A stretch of 5,017 bases of DNA from Acidobacteriota bacterium (GTDB lineage: Bacteria > Acidobacteriota > Terriglobia > UBA7540 > JAPUME01), in assembly GCA_027294185.1 (NCBI GenBank), contig JAPUME010000121.1, positions 1-5,017 of the forward strand. The letters run 5' to 3'. This document shows, piece after piece, positions 1-4,947 of this stretch. The position numbers and the translations under genes are program-made. Below the pieces are notes generated by a model. It had not been told where the DNA came from. It worked only from the letters and a program-made list of their open reading frames with translations, and ran no database searches. Each line of letters begins with the position of its first letter. The first letter of the stretch is position 1.

Positions 1-61
1 CCGACGACACGAAAAGGATTAATGCGCCCATCAACCAAACGGATCGATTGCAATTCTTCAT
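1..61 (-). CDS. Start of an exported or membrane protein, cut by the left edge (partial)
   Basis: On the minus strand an ATG at 61-59 opens a frame that stays open to the window edge (20 codons plus one base). The visible residues begin MKNCNRSVW and continue as LMGALILFVSS: a short basic N-region followed by a hydrophobic core, the pattern of a Sec signal peptide or a first membrane anchor. A strong Shine-Dalgarno sequence (AAAGGAG, plus-strand 69-75) sits 7 bases upstream of the ATG, which is the main reason for believing a gene this short in view. No cleavage site or lipobox Cys is reached before the edge; the Cys at residue 4 is too early to be one. The gene is divergent from pyk. The product cannot be named from this fragment. 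Confidence 0.6.
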   Translation of the reverse strand, partial: MKNCNRSVWLMGALILFVSS

Positions 62-68
62 TCCCCGT

Positions 69-75
69 CTCCTTT
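69..75 (-). promoter_or_regulatory. Ribosome binding site of the left-edge gene
   Basis: Read on the minus strand this is AAAGGAG, a near-perfect anti-16S match, followed by 7 bases and then ATG at 61. It decides the start of the partial gene, since too little of the protein is visible to use homology. Confidence 0.6.
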
Positions 76-153
76 GGAGTTCCGAGCTCACTCTAATATG
101 ATGCCTTTTCCCGGCAAAGCGATCAAGTCCCGTGCCGCTAATATTTCGCTCCC

Positions 154-199
154 CTTGCAAGAATCTTACTAAACGATAGAAATTACGCAGGTTGCAACC
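154..199. promoter_or_regulatory. Pair of TTGCAA-centred palindromes, possible operator
   Basis: CTTGCAAG at 154-161 and GGTTGCAACC at 190-199 are perfect palindromes sharing the core TTGCAA, with centres 37 bases apart. A third, ATTGCAAT, lies at 47-54 just inside the divergent left-edge gene. Palindromes of this size placed between divergent genes are the usual form of a dimeric-repressor site, but no regulator gene is in view and the motif matches no operator I can name. TTGCAA is self-complementary and can recur by chance; the only other copy I saw is at 1616-1621 inside pyk. Confidence 0.2.
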
Positions 200-294
200 C
201 GGCGGAGATGGTACCTTCCTCCGCTTTCTCACCCTGGGAAACGCCTTATCCTACCGCTAATTCACCACGAAATAAAGTGCAGGAATTCCTGACT

Positions 295-323
295 TTGAGT
301 CGGGTGCGATGCTCCGCTATACT
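295..323 (+). promoter_or_regulatory. Predicted sigma70-type promoter of pyk
   Basis: TTGAGT at 295-300 (4 of 6 bases of the -35 consensus), a 17-base spacer and TATACT at 318-323 (5 of 6 of the -10 consensus). Initiation 5-9 bases after the -10 box would fall at about 328-332, only 2-6 bases before the ATG at 334. This supports 334 as the pyk start and predicts an essentially leaderless message, consistent with the lack of a Shine-Dalgarno sequence there. A 10-base palindrome (AGGAATTCCT, 281-290) lies directly upstream of the -35 box. Confidence 0.5.
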
Positions 324-333
324 CGAAGCCGCT

Positions 334-1773
334 ATGGGAGACTCGAAACGCGAACCTCGGCGAACGAAGATCATATGTACGCTGGGTCCCTCTACTGAAA
401 CACCCGAACGGTTGAAGAGCCTGATCGATGCCGGAATGGATATCGCCCGTCTCAACTTTTCCCACGGGACGCACGCCGGCCACAGCAGGGCCATCCGCCT
501 GCTCCGCCGCCTGGCCCTCGAGAGGGATAGGCCGGTGGCGATCTTGCAGGACCTGCAAGGACCAAAGATTCGGACCGGACTGCTGAAGGGGGGTGGGCCG
601 GTTTACCTGCGCCGCGGAACCTCACTGGTTATCACGACACGCCCCATCATGGGAAATTCGGAACGCATCGCAACCACCTTCGCGCCATTGCCCCGAGAGG
701 TGAAACGAGGCGACTCGATTCTTATTTCCGACGGATTGATTGAGTTGCGAGTGGAAAAGGTATCGGGGCAGGAGGTGATGTGCCGCATCATCAGTGGAGG
801 AGAGCTGGGAGAACATCAGGGAATCAACTTGCCGGGCATACCCCTTAAGGTTTCCGCGCTTACCACCAAGGACCGCCGGGACCTTCGCTTCGCCATCCAG
901 CAGGGAGTGGATTATGTGGCTGTCTCCTTCGTGCGACGGCCTCAGGATATCCTGCAGGTTCGTTCCATCCTGAATCGGGCGAAAAGCATGATCCATGTAA
1001 TTGCCAAGCTCGAAAAACCGGAAGCCCTGGAGCACTTGGATGAGATTCTGGAAGTCTCGGACGCGGTCATGGTCGCGCGCGGCGACCTGGGTGTGGAGAT
1101 GACTCCCGAAAAAGTCCCGATTCTCCAAAAGCGCATCATCACTCGCGCCAACCAGCAGCGGGTGCCGGTCATCACGGCCACGCAGATGCTCGAATCCATG
1201 ACCCACCATCCGCGTCCTACGCGCGCGGAAGCCTCCGACGTGGCCAACGCCATCTTCGACGGGACCGACGCGGTCATGCTCTCACAGGAAACCGCCATCG
1301 GCGAATATCCCATTGAAACCGTGGCCATGATGTCGCGCATCGTTCGAGAAGCCGAAGGGAGCTACCCCGCCCACTTCGTCCGCCGCAGTGAAGGAGAAGA
1401 ACTCTCGATCGCGGAATCCATCTGCCGCAGTGTGGCTCGGGCCGCCCAGTCGATGAACGTTCGGGCCATTGCCGTGTTCACGCAATCCGGCTCCAGCGCC
1501 CGGATGGTCTCCATGTACCGGCCGCGGGTTGCCGTCTACGCCTTCTCCCCCTTCCCCGCTATCCTGCGGCGCATTTCTCTTTACTGGGGAGTCTTCCCTC
1601 GCTTTATGAAGCATGTTGCAAGCACCGACCGCATGATTGAAGGTGCCGAAAAGAAGCTGCTTCAGGAAAGAGTCGTGAAGCGCGGTGATATTGTGGCGTT
1701 GGTCGCGGGCACGCCCATCGCCCGGCGCGGCACGACCAATCTCTTGAAGCTTCATCGAGTAGGCCACGCCTGA
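334..1773 (+). CDS. pyk: Pyruvate kinase
   Basis: Cytoplasmic last enzyme of glycolysis: phosphoenolpyruvate + ADP to pyruvate + ATP. The 479 residues from the ATG at 334 match the family length (about 470-480). Seen in order: RTKIICTLGPST near residue 10; ARLNFSHG (38-45), nucleotide and metal site; DLQGPKIRTG (73-82) at the entry to the B domain; the B domain (about 75-170); the active-site segment IAKLEKPEAL (223-232) with catalytic Lys225 and metal ligand Glu227; ARGDLGVE (248-255) with metal ligand Asp251; TATQMLESM (281-289) with catalytic Thr283; PRPTRAEASDVANA (293-306); and a C-terminal allosteric-type domain ending in the GTTNLL signature (466-471). Leu74, Gln75 and Lys78 replace the Thr, Lys and Glu of potassium-dependent enzymes, predicting potassium-independent activity. 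The frame is open upstream to 208, but the 42 extra residues do not look like the family. The downstream neighbour is convergent. Family assignment is certain; the start is likely. Confidence 0.97.
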   Translation: MGDSKREPRRTKIICTLGPSTETPERLKSLIDAGMDIARLNFSHGTHAGHSRAIRLLRRLALERDRPVAILQDLQGPKIRTGLLKGGGPVYLRRGTSLVITTRPIMGNSERIATTFAPLPREVKRGDSILISDGLIELRVEKVSGQEVMCRIISGGELGEHQGINLPGIPLKVSALTTKDRRDLRFAIQQGVDYVAVSFVRRPQDILQVRSILNRAKSMIHVIAKLEKPEALEHLDEILEVSDAVMVARGDLGVEMTPEKVPILQKRIITRANQQRVPVITATQMLESMTHHPRPTRAEASDVANAIFDGTDAVMLSQETAIGEYPIETVAMMSRIVREAEGSYPAHFVRRSEGEELSIAESICRSVARAAQSMNVRAIAVFTQSGSSARMVSMYRPRVAVYAFSPFPAILRRISLYWGVFPRFMKHVASTDRMIEGAEKKLLQERVVKRGDIVALVAGTPIARRGTTNLLKLHRVGHA

Positions 1774-1917
1774 GAATTTCCGGCAAAGACTCTCCCATCT
1801 GAACCTGCCCCGGCTTGGCGAAACAGAAAGACCTCCCCATCTCAAAACCGAGATCAGGAGGTCTCGTGAAAGCTCGAAACTCCGCCGAATGCCAGGGGCA
1901 GGACGAATGGACCCGCG
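1774..1917. other. Convergent intergenic region with nested inverted repeats
   Basis: The gap between the pyk stop and the ferritin-like gene's stop. It holds a strong hairpin (1829-1864) and, around it, a second exact 8-base inverted repeat: CCTGCCCC at 1804-1811 and GGGGCAGG at 1895-1902. The two are nested, so a transcript from either strand could fold into a long stem-loop. No T-rich run follows either structure on the plus strand, so the way pyk transcription ends is unclear. No reading frame here is believable. Confidence 0.5.
1829..1864 (-). terminator. Hairpin terminator of the ferritin-like gene, possibly serving both strands
   Basis: The outer stem has 8 pairs (AGACCTCC 1829-1836 with GGAGGTCT 1857-1864). 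A 2x2 internal loop separates it from an inner stem of 5 pairs (ATCTC 1839-1843 with GAGAT 1850-1854) capped by a 6-base loop. Read on the minus strand, the hairpin is followed by TTCTGTTTCG, an imperfect U-rich tract, and lies about 53 bases after the ferritin-like stop. On the plus strand there is no T-run, so for pyk it could only act as a factor-independent block or RNA 3'-end stabiliser. Confidence 0.55.
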
Positions 1918-2331
1918 CTACTCGATGAGCCGGTCGAGATCTTCCAAATCCTTTTCCTCTTCGCAGAGAATATCTTCCACCGTCTCGTACAGGACAATGC
2001 TTTCGTCTTTGGGAACCAGTCGCATCAACAGCTTGTAGATCTCGACGGCTTTCCTTTCCACGTTGATGTTGATCTCAAGCATCTTCTTGAGTTTATTTCC
2101 CACATCGACGTCGGCTACCTCGGTGGTGGGCCTCTCGCCCAGCGCCACCAGCCGGTCCCGCAGCAGGTCGGCGTGGCGAAGCTCTTCAGCCGCCATCTGT
2201 TTCAACTTATCGCCGATCGTCACCGAATACGGACCCGTCAGGACTGCCGCCTGCGTCGAGTAGCGAATGTAGGTTGCGAGTTCCAGGGTCAATGCTTGGT
2301 TGAGTAATTTGACCACTTTCTTTCTGTCCAT
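1918..2331 (-). CDS. Ferritin-like diiron protein (bacterioferritin/ferritin superfamily)
   Basis: A 137-residue, highly charged helical protein, probably cytoplasmic; family members oxidise and store iron or detoxify peroxide. The ATG at 2331 is chosen because GAGGAGGG lies 7 bases upstream; the frame is open to 2391, but the extra residues are low-complexity. Four helices are recognisable with diiron ligands in family spacing: Glu17 (LTLELATYIRYS), Glu50 and His53 (the ExxH of AAEELRHAD), Glu92 (NINVERKAVEIY) and Glu125 (ILCEEEKDLEDL). Two departures from bacterioferritin stand out. The residue after Glu50 is Leu, where bacterioferritins carry the haem-ligand Met. The last ExxH reads as Glu125-x-x-Asp128, so the sixth ligand would be Asp. 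At 137 residues it lacks the C-terminal fifth helix of about 158-residue bacterioferritins. A ferritin-like protein with another oxidase or storage role is possible. It follows lipA by 94 bases on the same strand and may be co-transcribed. Confidence 0.85.
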   Translation of the reverse strand: MDRKKVVKLLNQALTLELATYIRYSTQAAVLTGPYSVTIGDKLKQMAAEELRHADLLRDRLVALGERPTTEVADVDVGNKLKKMLEININVERKAVEIYKLLMRLVPKDESIVLYETVEDILCEEEKDLEDLDRLIE

Positions 2332-2425
2332 GCTGTTTCCCTCCTCGTTGATTCTGTTCTGAGTGCTCTCTGGCTCTACTTTTGACGCCACACAACGCAG
2401 GAGAAATATGCGAGGGTAGCCTTAC
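2332..2425 (-). other. lipA to ferritin-like gene spacer
   Basis: 94 bases between the lipA stop and the ferritin-like start. Apart from the ribosome binding site I see no well-spaced -35/-10 pair and no stable terminator; the best fold is a 4-pair GGTA/TACC hairpin just after the lipA stop. The simplest reading is a shared lipA-ferritin transcript, but an iron-regulated promoter of unfamiliar type cannot be excluded. Confidence 0.35.
2339..2346 (-). promoter_or_regulatory. Ribosome binding site of the ferritin-like gene
   Basis: On the minus strand this reads GAGGAGGG, followed by 7 bases before the ATG at 2331. It is the strongest Shine-Dalgarno sequence among the complete genes here and fixes the start at 2331 rather than the in-frame ATG at 2391, which has none. 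It also suggests the gene can be translated efficiently from a transcript begun upstream of lipA. Confidence 0.7.
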
Positions 2426-3334
2426 CTATACGATTCTCTGAGCGGCGGCCGCCGATTGTTCCCGGGCGTGATAAGAACTCCGTACCAGCGGGCCGGACTC
2501 GACATGACGTAATCCAAGCGCCTGCCCGGCCCTGCGCAACGCCGCAAATTCCTCAGGAGCGTAAAATCGCTCGACCGGGAGATGACTCTTCGTCGGGGAC
2601 AGGTACTGTCCGATGGTCACAATGTCGCAGCCGGTGTCCCGAAGGTCCCCTAAAACAGTATGCAGTTCCTCTCGCGTCTCTCCCAGCCCAACCATCAGGC
2701 CCGACTTGGTAGGAATCTCCGGGGCAAACTCCCTCGCGCGCCGAAGCAGCCGCAGCGAACGCTCGTATCGCGCGCCCGCCCGCACCCGGGAGTAGAGCCT
2801 CGGCACCGTTTCGATATTGTGGTTCAGAATATCCGGCCGGGCGGCCATGACGATTCCCAGCGCCTCATCCGAGCCGCGAAAGTCGGGAATCAAAACCTCA
2901 ACCTTGCATCCGGGATTCAAACGGCGCACCTCACCGATCGTATTCGCAAAGATTTTCGCGCCGCCGTCGGTTTTATCGTCGCGGTTGACCGAGGTGATGA
3001 CGACGTATTCCAGCTCCATGGCCTCGACCGCCCTTGCGACGCGCTCGGGTTCGGCCCAGTCCAACTCCTTGGGCTTGCCTCCCGGCACAGAGCAGAAGCC
3101 GCAGCGTCGCGTGCAGATGTTCCCCAAAATCATGAAGGTGGCTGTCCGTTGCTCCCAGCACTCGCCGATGTTCGGGCAGCGGGCGCTCTCGCAGACCGTA
3201 TGCAGGTCCAGCCCGCGCATGATCCGCTTCAGTTCGTGGAAATTGTCGCCGCTTGGAAAACGAACCTTGAGCCACGGCGGACGCCGCCCCGAGGTTGCTG
3301 AACCGCTTCCAATCTGTACCAGGTGAGATTCCAT
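2426..3334 (-). CDS. lipA: Lipoyl synthase (radical SAM)
   Basis: Inserts two sulfur atoms at C6 and C8 of protein-bound octanoyl groups, making the lipoyl cofactor of pyruvate and 2-oxoglutarate dehydrogenases and the glycine cleavage system; cytoplasmic. At 302 residues the length is typical. Both iron-sulfur sites are intact: the auxiliary cluster motif Cys48-x4-Cys53-x5-Cys59 (CESARCPNIGEC) and the radical-SAM motif Cys74-x3-Cys78-x2-Cys81 (CTRRCGFC). The C-terminal RSSY (285-288), whose Ser is the unusual fourth ligand of the auxiliary cluster, is also present. Other family blocks are PPWLKVRFP (19-27), TSVNRDDKTDGGA (114-126), NHNIETVPRLY (171-181), KSGLMVGLGET (210-220) and QYLSPTKSHLPV (243-254). 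The common TSVDRDDLPDGGA block has Asn for the first Asp and Lys-Thr for Leu-Pro; the substitutions look tolerable. The ATG at 3334 has only a weak ribosome binding site but sits 15 bases after the predicted transcription start. No lipB, lipM or lplA is in the window. Confidence 0.98.
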   Translation of the reverse strand: MESHLVQIGSGSATSGRRPPWLKVRFPSGDNFHELKRIMRGLDLHTVCESARCPNIGECWEQRTATFMILGNICTRRCGFCSVPGGKPKELDWAEPERVARAVEAMELEYVVITSVNRDDKTDGGAKIFANTIGEVRRLNPGCKVEVLIPDFRGSDEALGIVMAARPDILNHNIETVPRLYSRVRAGARYERSLRLLRRAREFAPEIPTKSGLMVGLGETREELHTVLGDLRDTGCDIVTIGQYLSPTKSHLPVERFYAPEEFAALRRAGQALGLRHVESGPLVRSSYHAREQSAAAAQRIV

Positions 3335-3428
3335 AACGATCCGTGAACTGATTTCATTCTATCGGGTCAGGCGCGAGGGGTCAATCGGGTGCGGAAAGGA
3401 ACGGACCGTTTGTGCGGTATTTCCGGGC
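3335..3428 (-). other. Phosphatase to lipA spacer
   Basis: 94 bases holding the lipA promoter and, nearer the phosphatase stop, weak inverted repeats: CGGAAA/TTTCCG (3392-3397 with 3420-3425) around ACCG/CGGT (3405-3408 with 3415-3418, 6-base loop), plus the overlapping near-palindrome AACGGACCGTT (3400-3410). These could end the phosphatase transcript, but on the minus strand they are followed by mixed pyrimidines, not a T-run, and the bulge is asymmetric, so I do not call a terminator. Confidence 0.3.
3356..3384 (-). promoter_or_regulatory. Predicted sigma70-type promoter of lipA
   Basis: Read on the minus strand: TTGACC (3384-3379, 5 of 6 of the -35 consensus), a 17-base spacer, then TAGAAT (3361-3356, 5 of 6 of the -10 consensus). 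Initiation at about 3349 (an A) would give a 15-base leader before the lipA ATG. It lies in the short gap after the phosphatase stop, so lipA probably has its own transcript, possibly extending through the ferritin-like gene. Confidence 0.6.
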
Positions 3429-4877
3429 TTAGTGTGACGGCCGCGAGCGGATGTATGTGTAAACCACGCTGCCGTCGACCGCGTGCAGGCGGAAGGTAAT
3501 GCGGCTCTCATTTTCTGAGCCCACGACGCTAACCGAAAGGAAGCCACCCTGGACGCGGTGGAACTTGTGGTAGTCGGGGTCTTCGCCGGGCGAGCCGCCG
3601 GCATGTTCGTCGCTGGCCGGACCGCAGGAAAACTCCTGCACGCCGGTTTCCGGGTGAACCGAGTGGTACTGCCAGTGGCGGTCACCGCATGCGAGGAAGA
3701 AATTCTCGGAAAGATTCTTCTGCGCGAACCTGCGAAACTCATTGCCTTCATGGGCAAAGGTGGCGTTCGCGTGGTTGTCCCGTTTATTGGGGCGGTCGGG
3801 GCCAACGATGGGAGTGGGGCTGATGAGCACCTTCCAATCGGCGTCGCTCGCCAGGAGACTTTCCATGAGCCACTTCTTCTGCTCGGCTCCCCAGATGCTC
3901 TTTTCCGGCCCGTCGGGCATGGTATTGGGTGAGCGGAAGTCGCGGCCCTCGGTCAGCCAGATTTGCAGCCCTTTTCCCCAACGGAAGGTTCGGTAAGGTT
4001 TTTCGCTCATCGGCACCTGTTCGGCGTAAACCTGCAGGCCCTGCTGAAAGGTAAATGACTTCATGATGTCGGGCTCCCGCACCTGAGCGGGCCAACTGTC
4101 ATCGGCCCAGACATCGTGATCATCTTTTTCCCAGTAACCAGGCACGTTGAGATGAAACCGCACCAGTTTCGGATAGCTGTAGATGCGCTGCCAGTGGTAA
4201 CGGGCCAGATCGATGTCGGTGGCGCGAGGATCGTCGCTGTCGTAATAGACCGTGTCGCCGGTGGGAACGATGAAGTCCGGGTTGAGCTGAAGCATGGAGT
4301 CATAAATCAGGAATCCTTCATCATCATCGACGTCCCGGTATGCCTGGCCGGTAATGACGGTGAAGCTAACCTCCCCATACTCGTCCGGCGGGGGCGCAGT
4401 CTTGAAACGGCCTCGCAGGGGGAGGTGGAGTGGCGAACCTCCCGGGCCTGAGGTCTCCGCCGAATAGTGATAGACGGTCGAGGACTTCAAGTCATTCAGA
4501 TGAAACTTGTGCGTGAAATCATCTTCCGCTGAAACGTCGGCCCAATCGGTCTGCTTCGCTGCGGCAAGGTCGGCGCCGGTTCCATACCGTAGCCGCACGC
4601 GGCCGGGCGCGCCGGGCACAGAGCCTTCCAGGTCCTTCGGTCTCAACTCCGGCCCCAGCTCCTCCCTGGCTCTCCCTCGCCGAACCACGCCGTCGGCGCG
4701 ACGCTCGGCTTTTTCGGTCACCCGCATCCAGACAATGGCCGAGGTATCGGTCACCTCGCCGACTTTGACGCCGGTCGCCTGGCGCGTCTCATCCACTCTC
4801 GGTGTGGGTGTGCATGAGGCAAGCAATGCAAGACCGGCAAGAATCTCCAACCGTAGCAGATGACGGAATTGAACCAC
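3429..4877 (-). CDS. PhoD-like metallophosphatase lipoprotein (alkaline phosphatase D family)
   Basis: Predicted to hydrolyse phosphate mono- or diesters outside the cytoplasm, anchored as a lipoprotein. From the GTG at 4877 it has 482 residues. The signal peptide is basic then hydrophobic (FRHLLRLEILAGLALLASC) and ends in lipobox LASC with Cys22. Next comes a PhoD_N-type beta domain (about 35-160; TGVKVGEVTDTSAIVWMRV, then a charged insert ending in GAPGRVRLRYG). The catalytic domain follows: PTGDTVYYD (205-213), EKDDHDVWADD (250-260), EGRDFRSPN (310-318), GAEQKKWLMESLL (330-342) and ACGDRHWQYH (396-405), the GD, DDH and GDxH metal-binding motifs of PhoD phosphatases. The first strand reads VITGQAYRD (174-182), without the Cys common there. 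An in-frame ATG at 4910 would add 11 residues but lacks a ribosome binding site and overlaps a TAGAAT -10-like box. Substrate is unknown. No phosphate-regulon genes lie nearby. Family call is firm; start is uncertain. Confidence 0.9.
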   Translation of the reverse strand: MVQFRHLLRLEILAGLALLASCTPTPRVDETRQATGVKVGEVTDTSAIVWMRVTEKAERRADGVVRRGRAREELGPELRPKDLEGSVPGAPGRVRLRYGTGADLAAAKQTDWADVSAEDDFTHKFHLNDLKSSTVYHYSAETSGPGGSPLHLPLRGRFKTAPPPDEYGEVSFTVITGQAYRDVDDDEGFLIYDSMLQLNPDFIVPTGDTVYYDSDDPRATDIDLARYHWQRIYSYPKLVRFHLNVPGYWEKDDHDVWADDSWPAQVREPDIMKSFTFQQGLQVYAEQVPMSEKPYRTFRWGKGLQIWLTEGRDFRSPNTMPDGPEKSIWGAEQKKWLMESLLASDADWKVLISPTPIVGPDRPNKRDNHANATFAHEGNEFRRFAQKNLSENFFLACGDRHWQYHSVHPETGVQEFSCGPASDEHAGGSPGEDPDYHKFHRVQGGFLSVSVVGSENESRITFRLHAVDGSVVYTYIRSRPSH

Positions 4878-4881
4878 CTTA

Positions 4882-4886
4882 CCCTC
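4882..4886 (-). promoter_or_regulatory. Ribosome binding site favouring the GTG start of the phosphatase
   Basis: On the minus strand GAGGG is followed by TAAG and then GTG at 4877. The spacing is short (4-5 bases) but usable. The upstream ATG at 4910 has no comparable sequence, and the shorter start gives a compact 22-residue lipoprotein signal peptide. Confidence 0.4.
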
Positions 4887-4908
4887 ACTTGGAAAACTGG
4901 ATGGGGTC

Positions 4909-4914
4909 ATTCTA
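4909..4914 (-). promoter_or_regulatory. Possible -10 box of the phosphatase gene
   Basis: TAGAAT on the minus strand, in the context TAGAATGA, identical over 8 bases to the -10 region of the lipA promoter. Initiation near 4902 would give a leader of about 25 bases to the GTG at 4877. There is no recognisable -35 at 16-18 bases upstream (C-rich there), so this is weaker than the lipA and pyk promoters. Confidence 0.3.
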
Positions 4915-4947
4915 GCCGAGAAAAACGCTTTGGGGGAAAAGAAAATT

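Larger units (their letters stand above)
62..333. other. Divergent intergenic region between the left-edge gene and pyk
   Basis: About 270 bases with no convincing gene. The pyk frame is open back to an ATG at 208, but the residues it would add (208-333) are Ser/Pro/Thr-rich with no pyruvate-kinase character, and that ATG overlaps its only purine-rich upstream bases (GGCGGAG directly abutting). I therefore treat 208-333 as untranslated. The region contains the predicted pyk promoter (295-323), two TTGCAA-centred palindromes (154-161, 190-199) and an AGGAATTCCT palindrome (281-290). I found no well-spaced promoter for the left-edge gene; the AT-rich stretch near 94-102 could hold its -10 element but lacks a matching -35. 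Confidence 0.5.

Noticed and set aside
155..182. TTGCAA/TAGAAA as a second pyk promoter with a 16-base spacer
   Set aside because: Only a partial match to both boxes and much weaker than 295-323; TTGCAA here is better described as part of a palindrome.
208..333. N-terminal extension of pyruvate kinase from the ATG at 208
   Set aside because: The 42 residues carry no family motif, the ATG has no correctly spaced ribosome binding site, and a good promoter lies inside the stretch.
1285..1296. Gln in place of Gly in the LSGETA motif of pyruvate kinase
   Set aside because: This position varies in the family (Gly, Ala and Asn versions exist), so it is not evidence of a damaged active site.
622..1845. 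Minus-strand open frames of up to 195 codons opposite pyk
   Set aside because: Antisense shadows of a well-conserved gene, with no ribosome binding site or recognisable protein.
2660..3326. Long plus-strand open frames (213 and 169 codons) opposite lipA
   Set aside because: They are antisense shadows of a fully conserved lipA; the translations show no domain, and GC-rich codon use readily leaves antisense frames open.
3392..3425. Terminator for the phosphatase gene
   Set aside because: The stems are short with a large asymmetric internal loop, and no T-run follows on the minus strand.
3359..3805. 148-codon minus-strand frame overlapping the phosphatase 3' end in another frame
   Set aside because: Low-complexity Thr/Ala/Pro/Arg-rich translation overlapping a clear PhoD catalytic region and the lipA promoter; a frame shadow.
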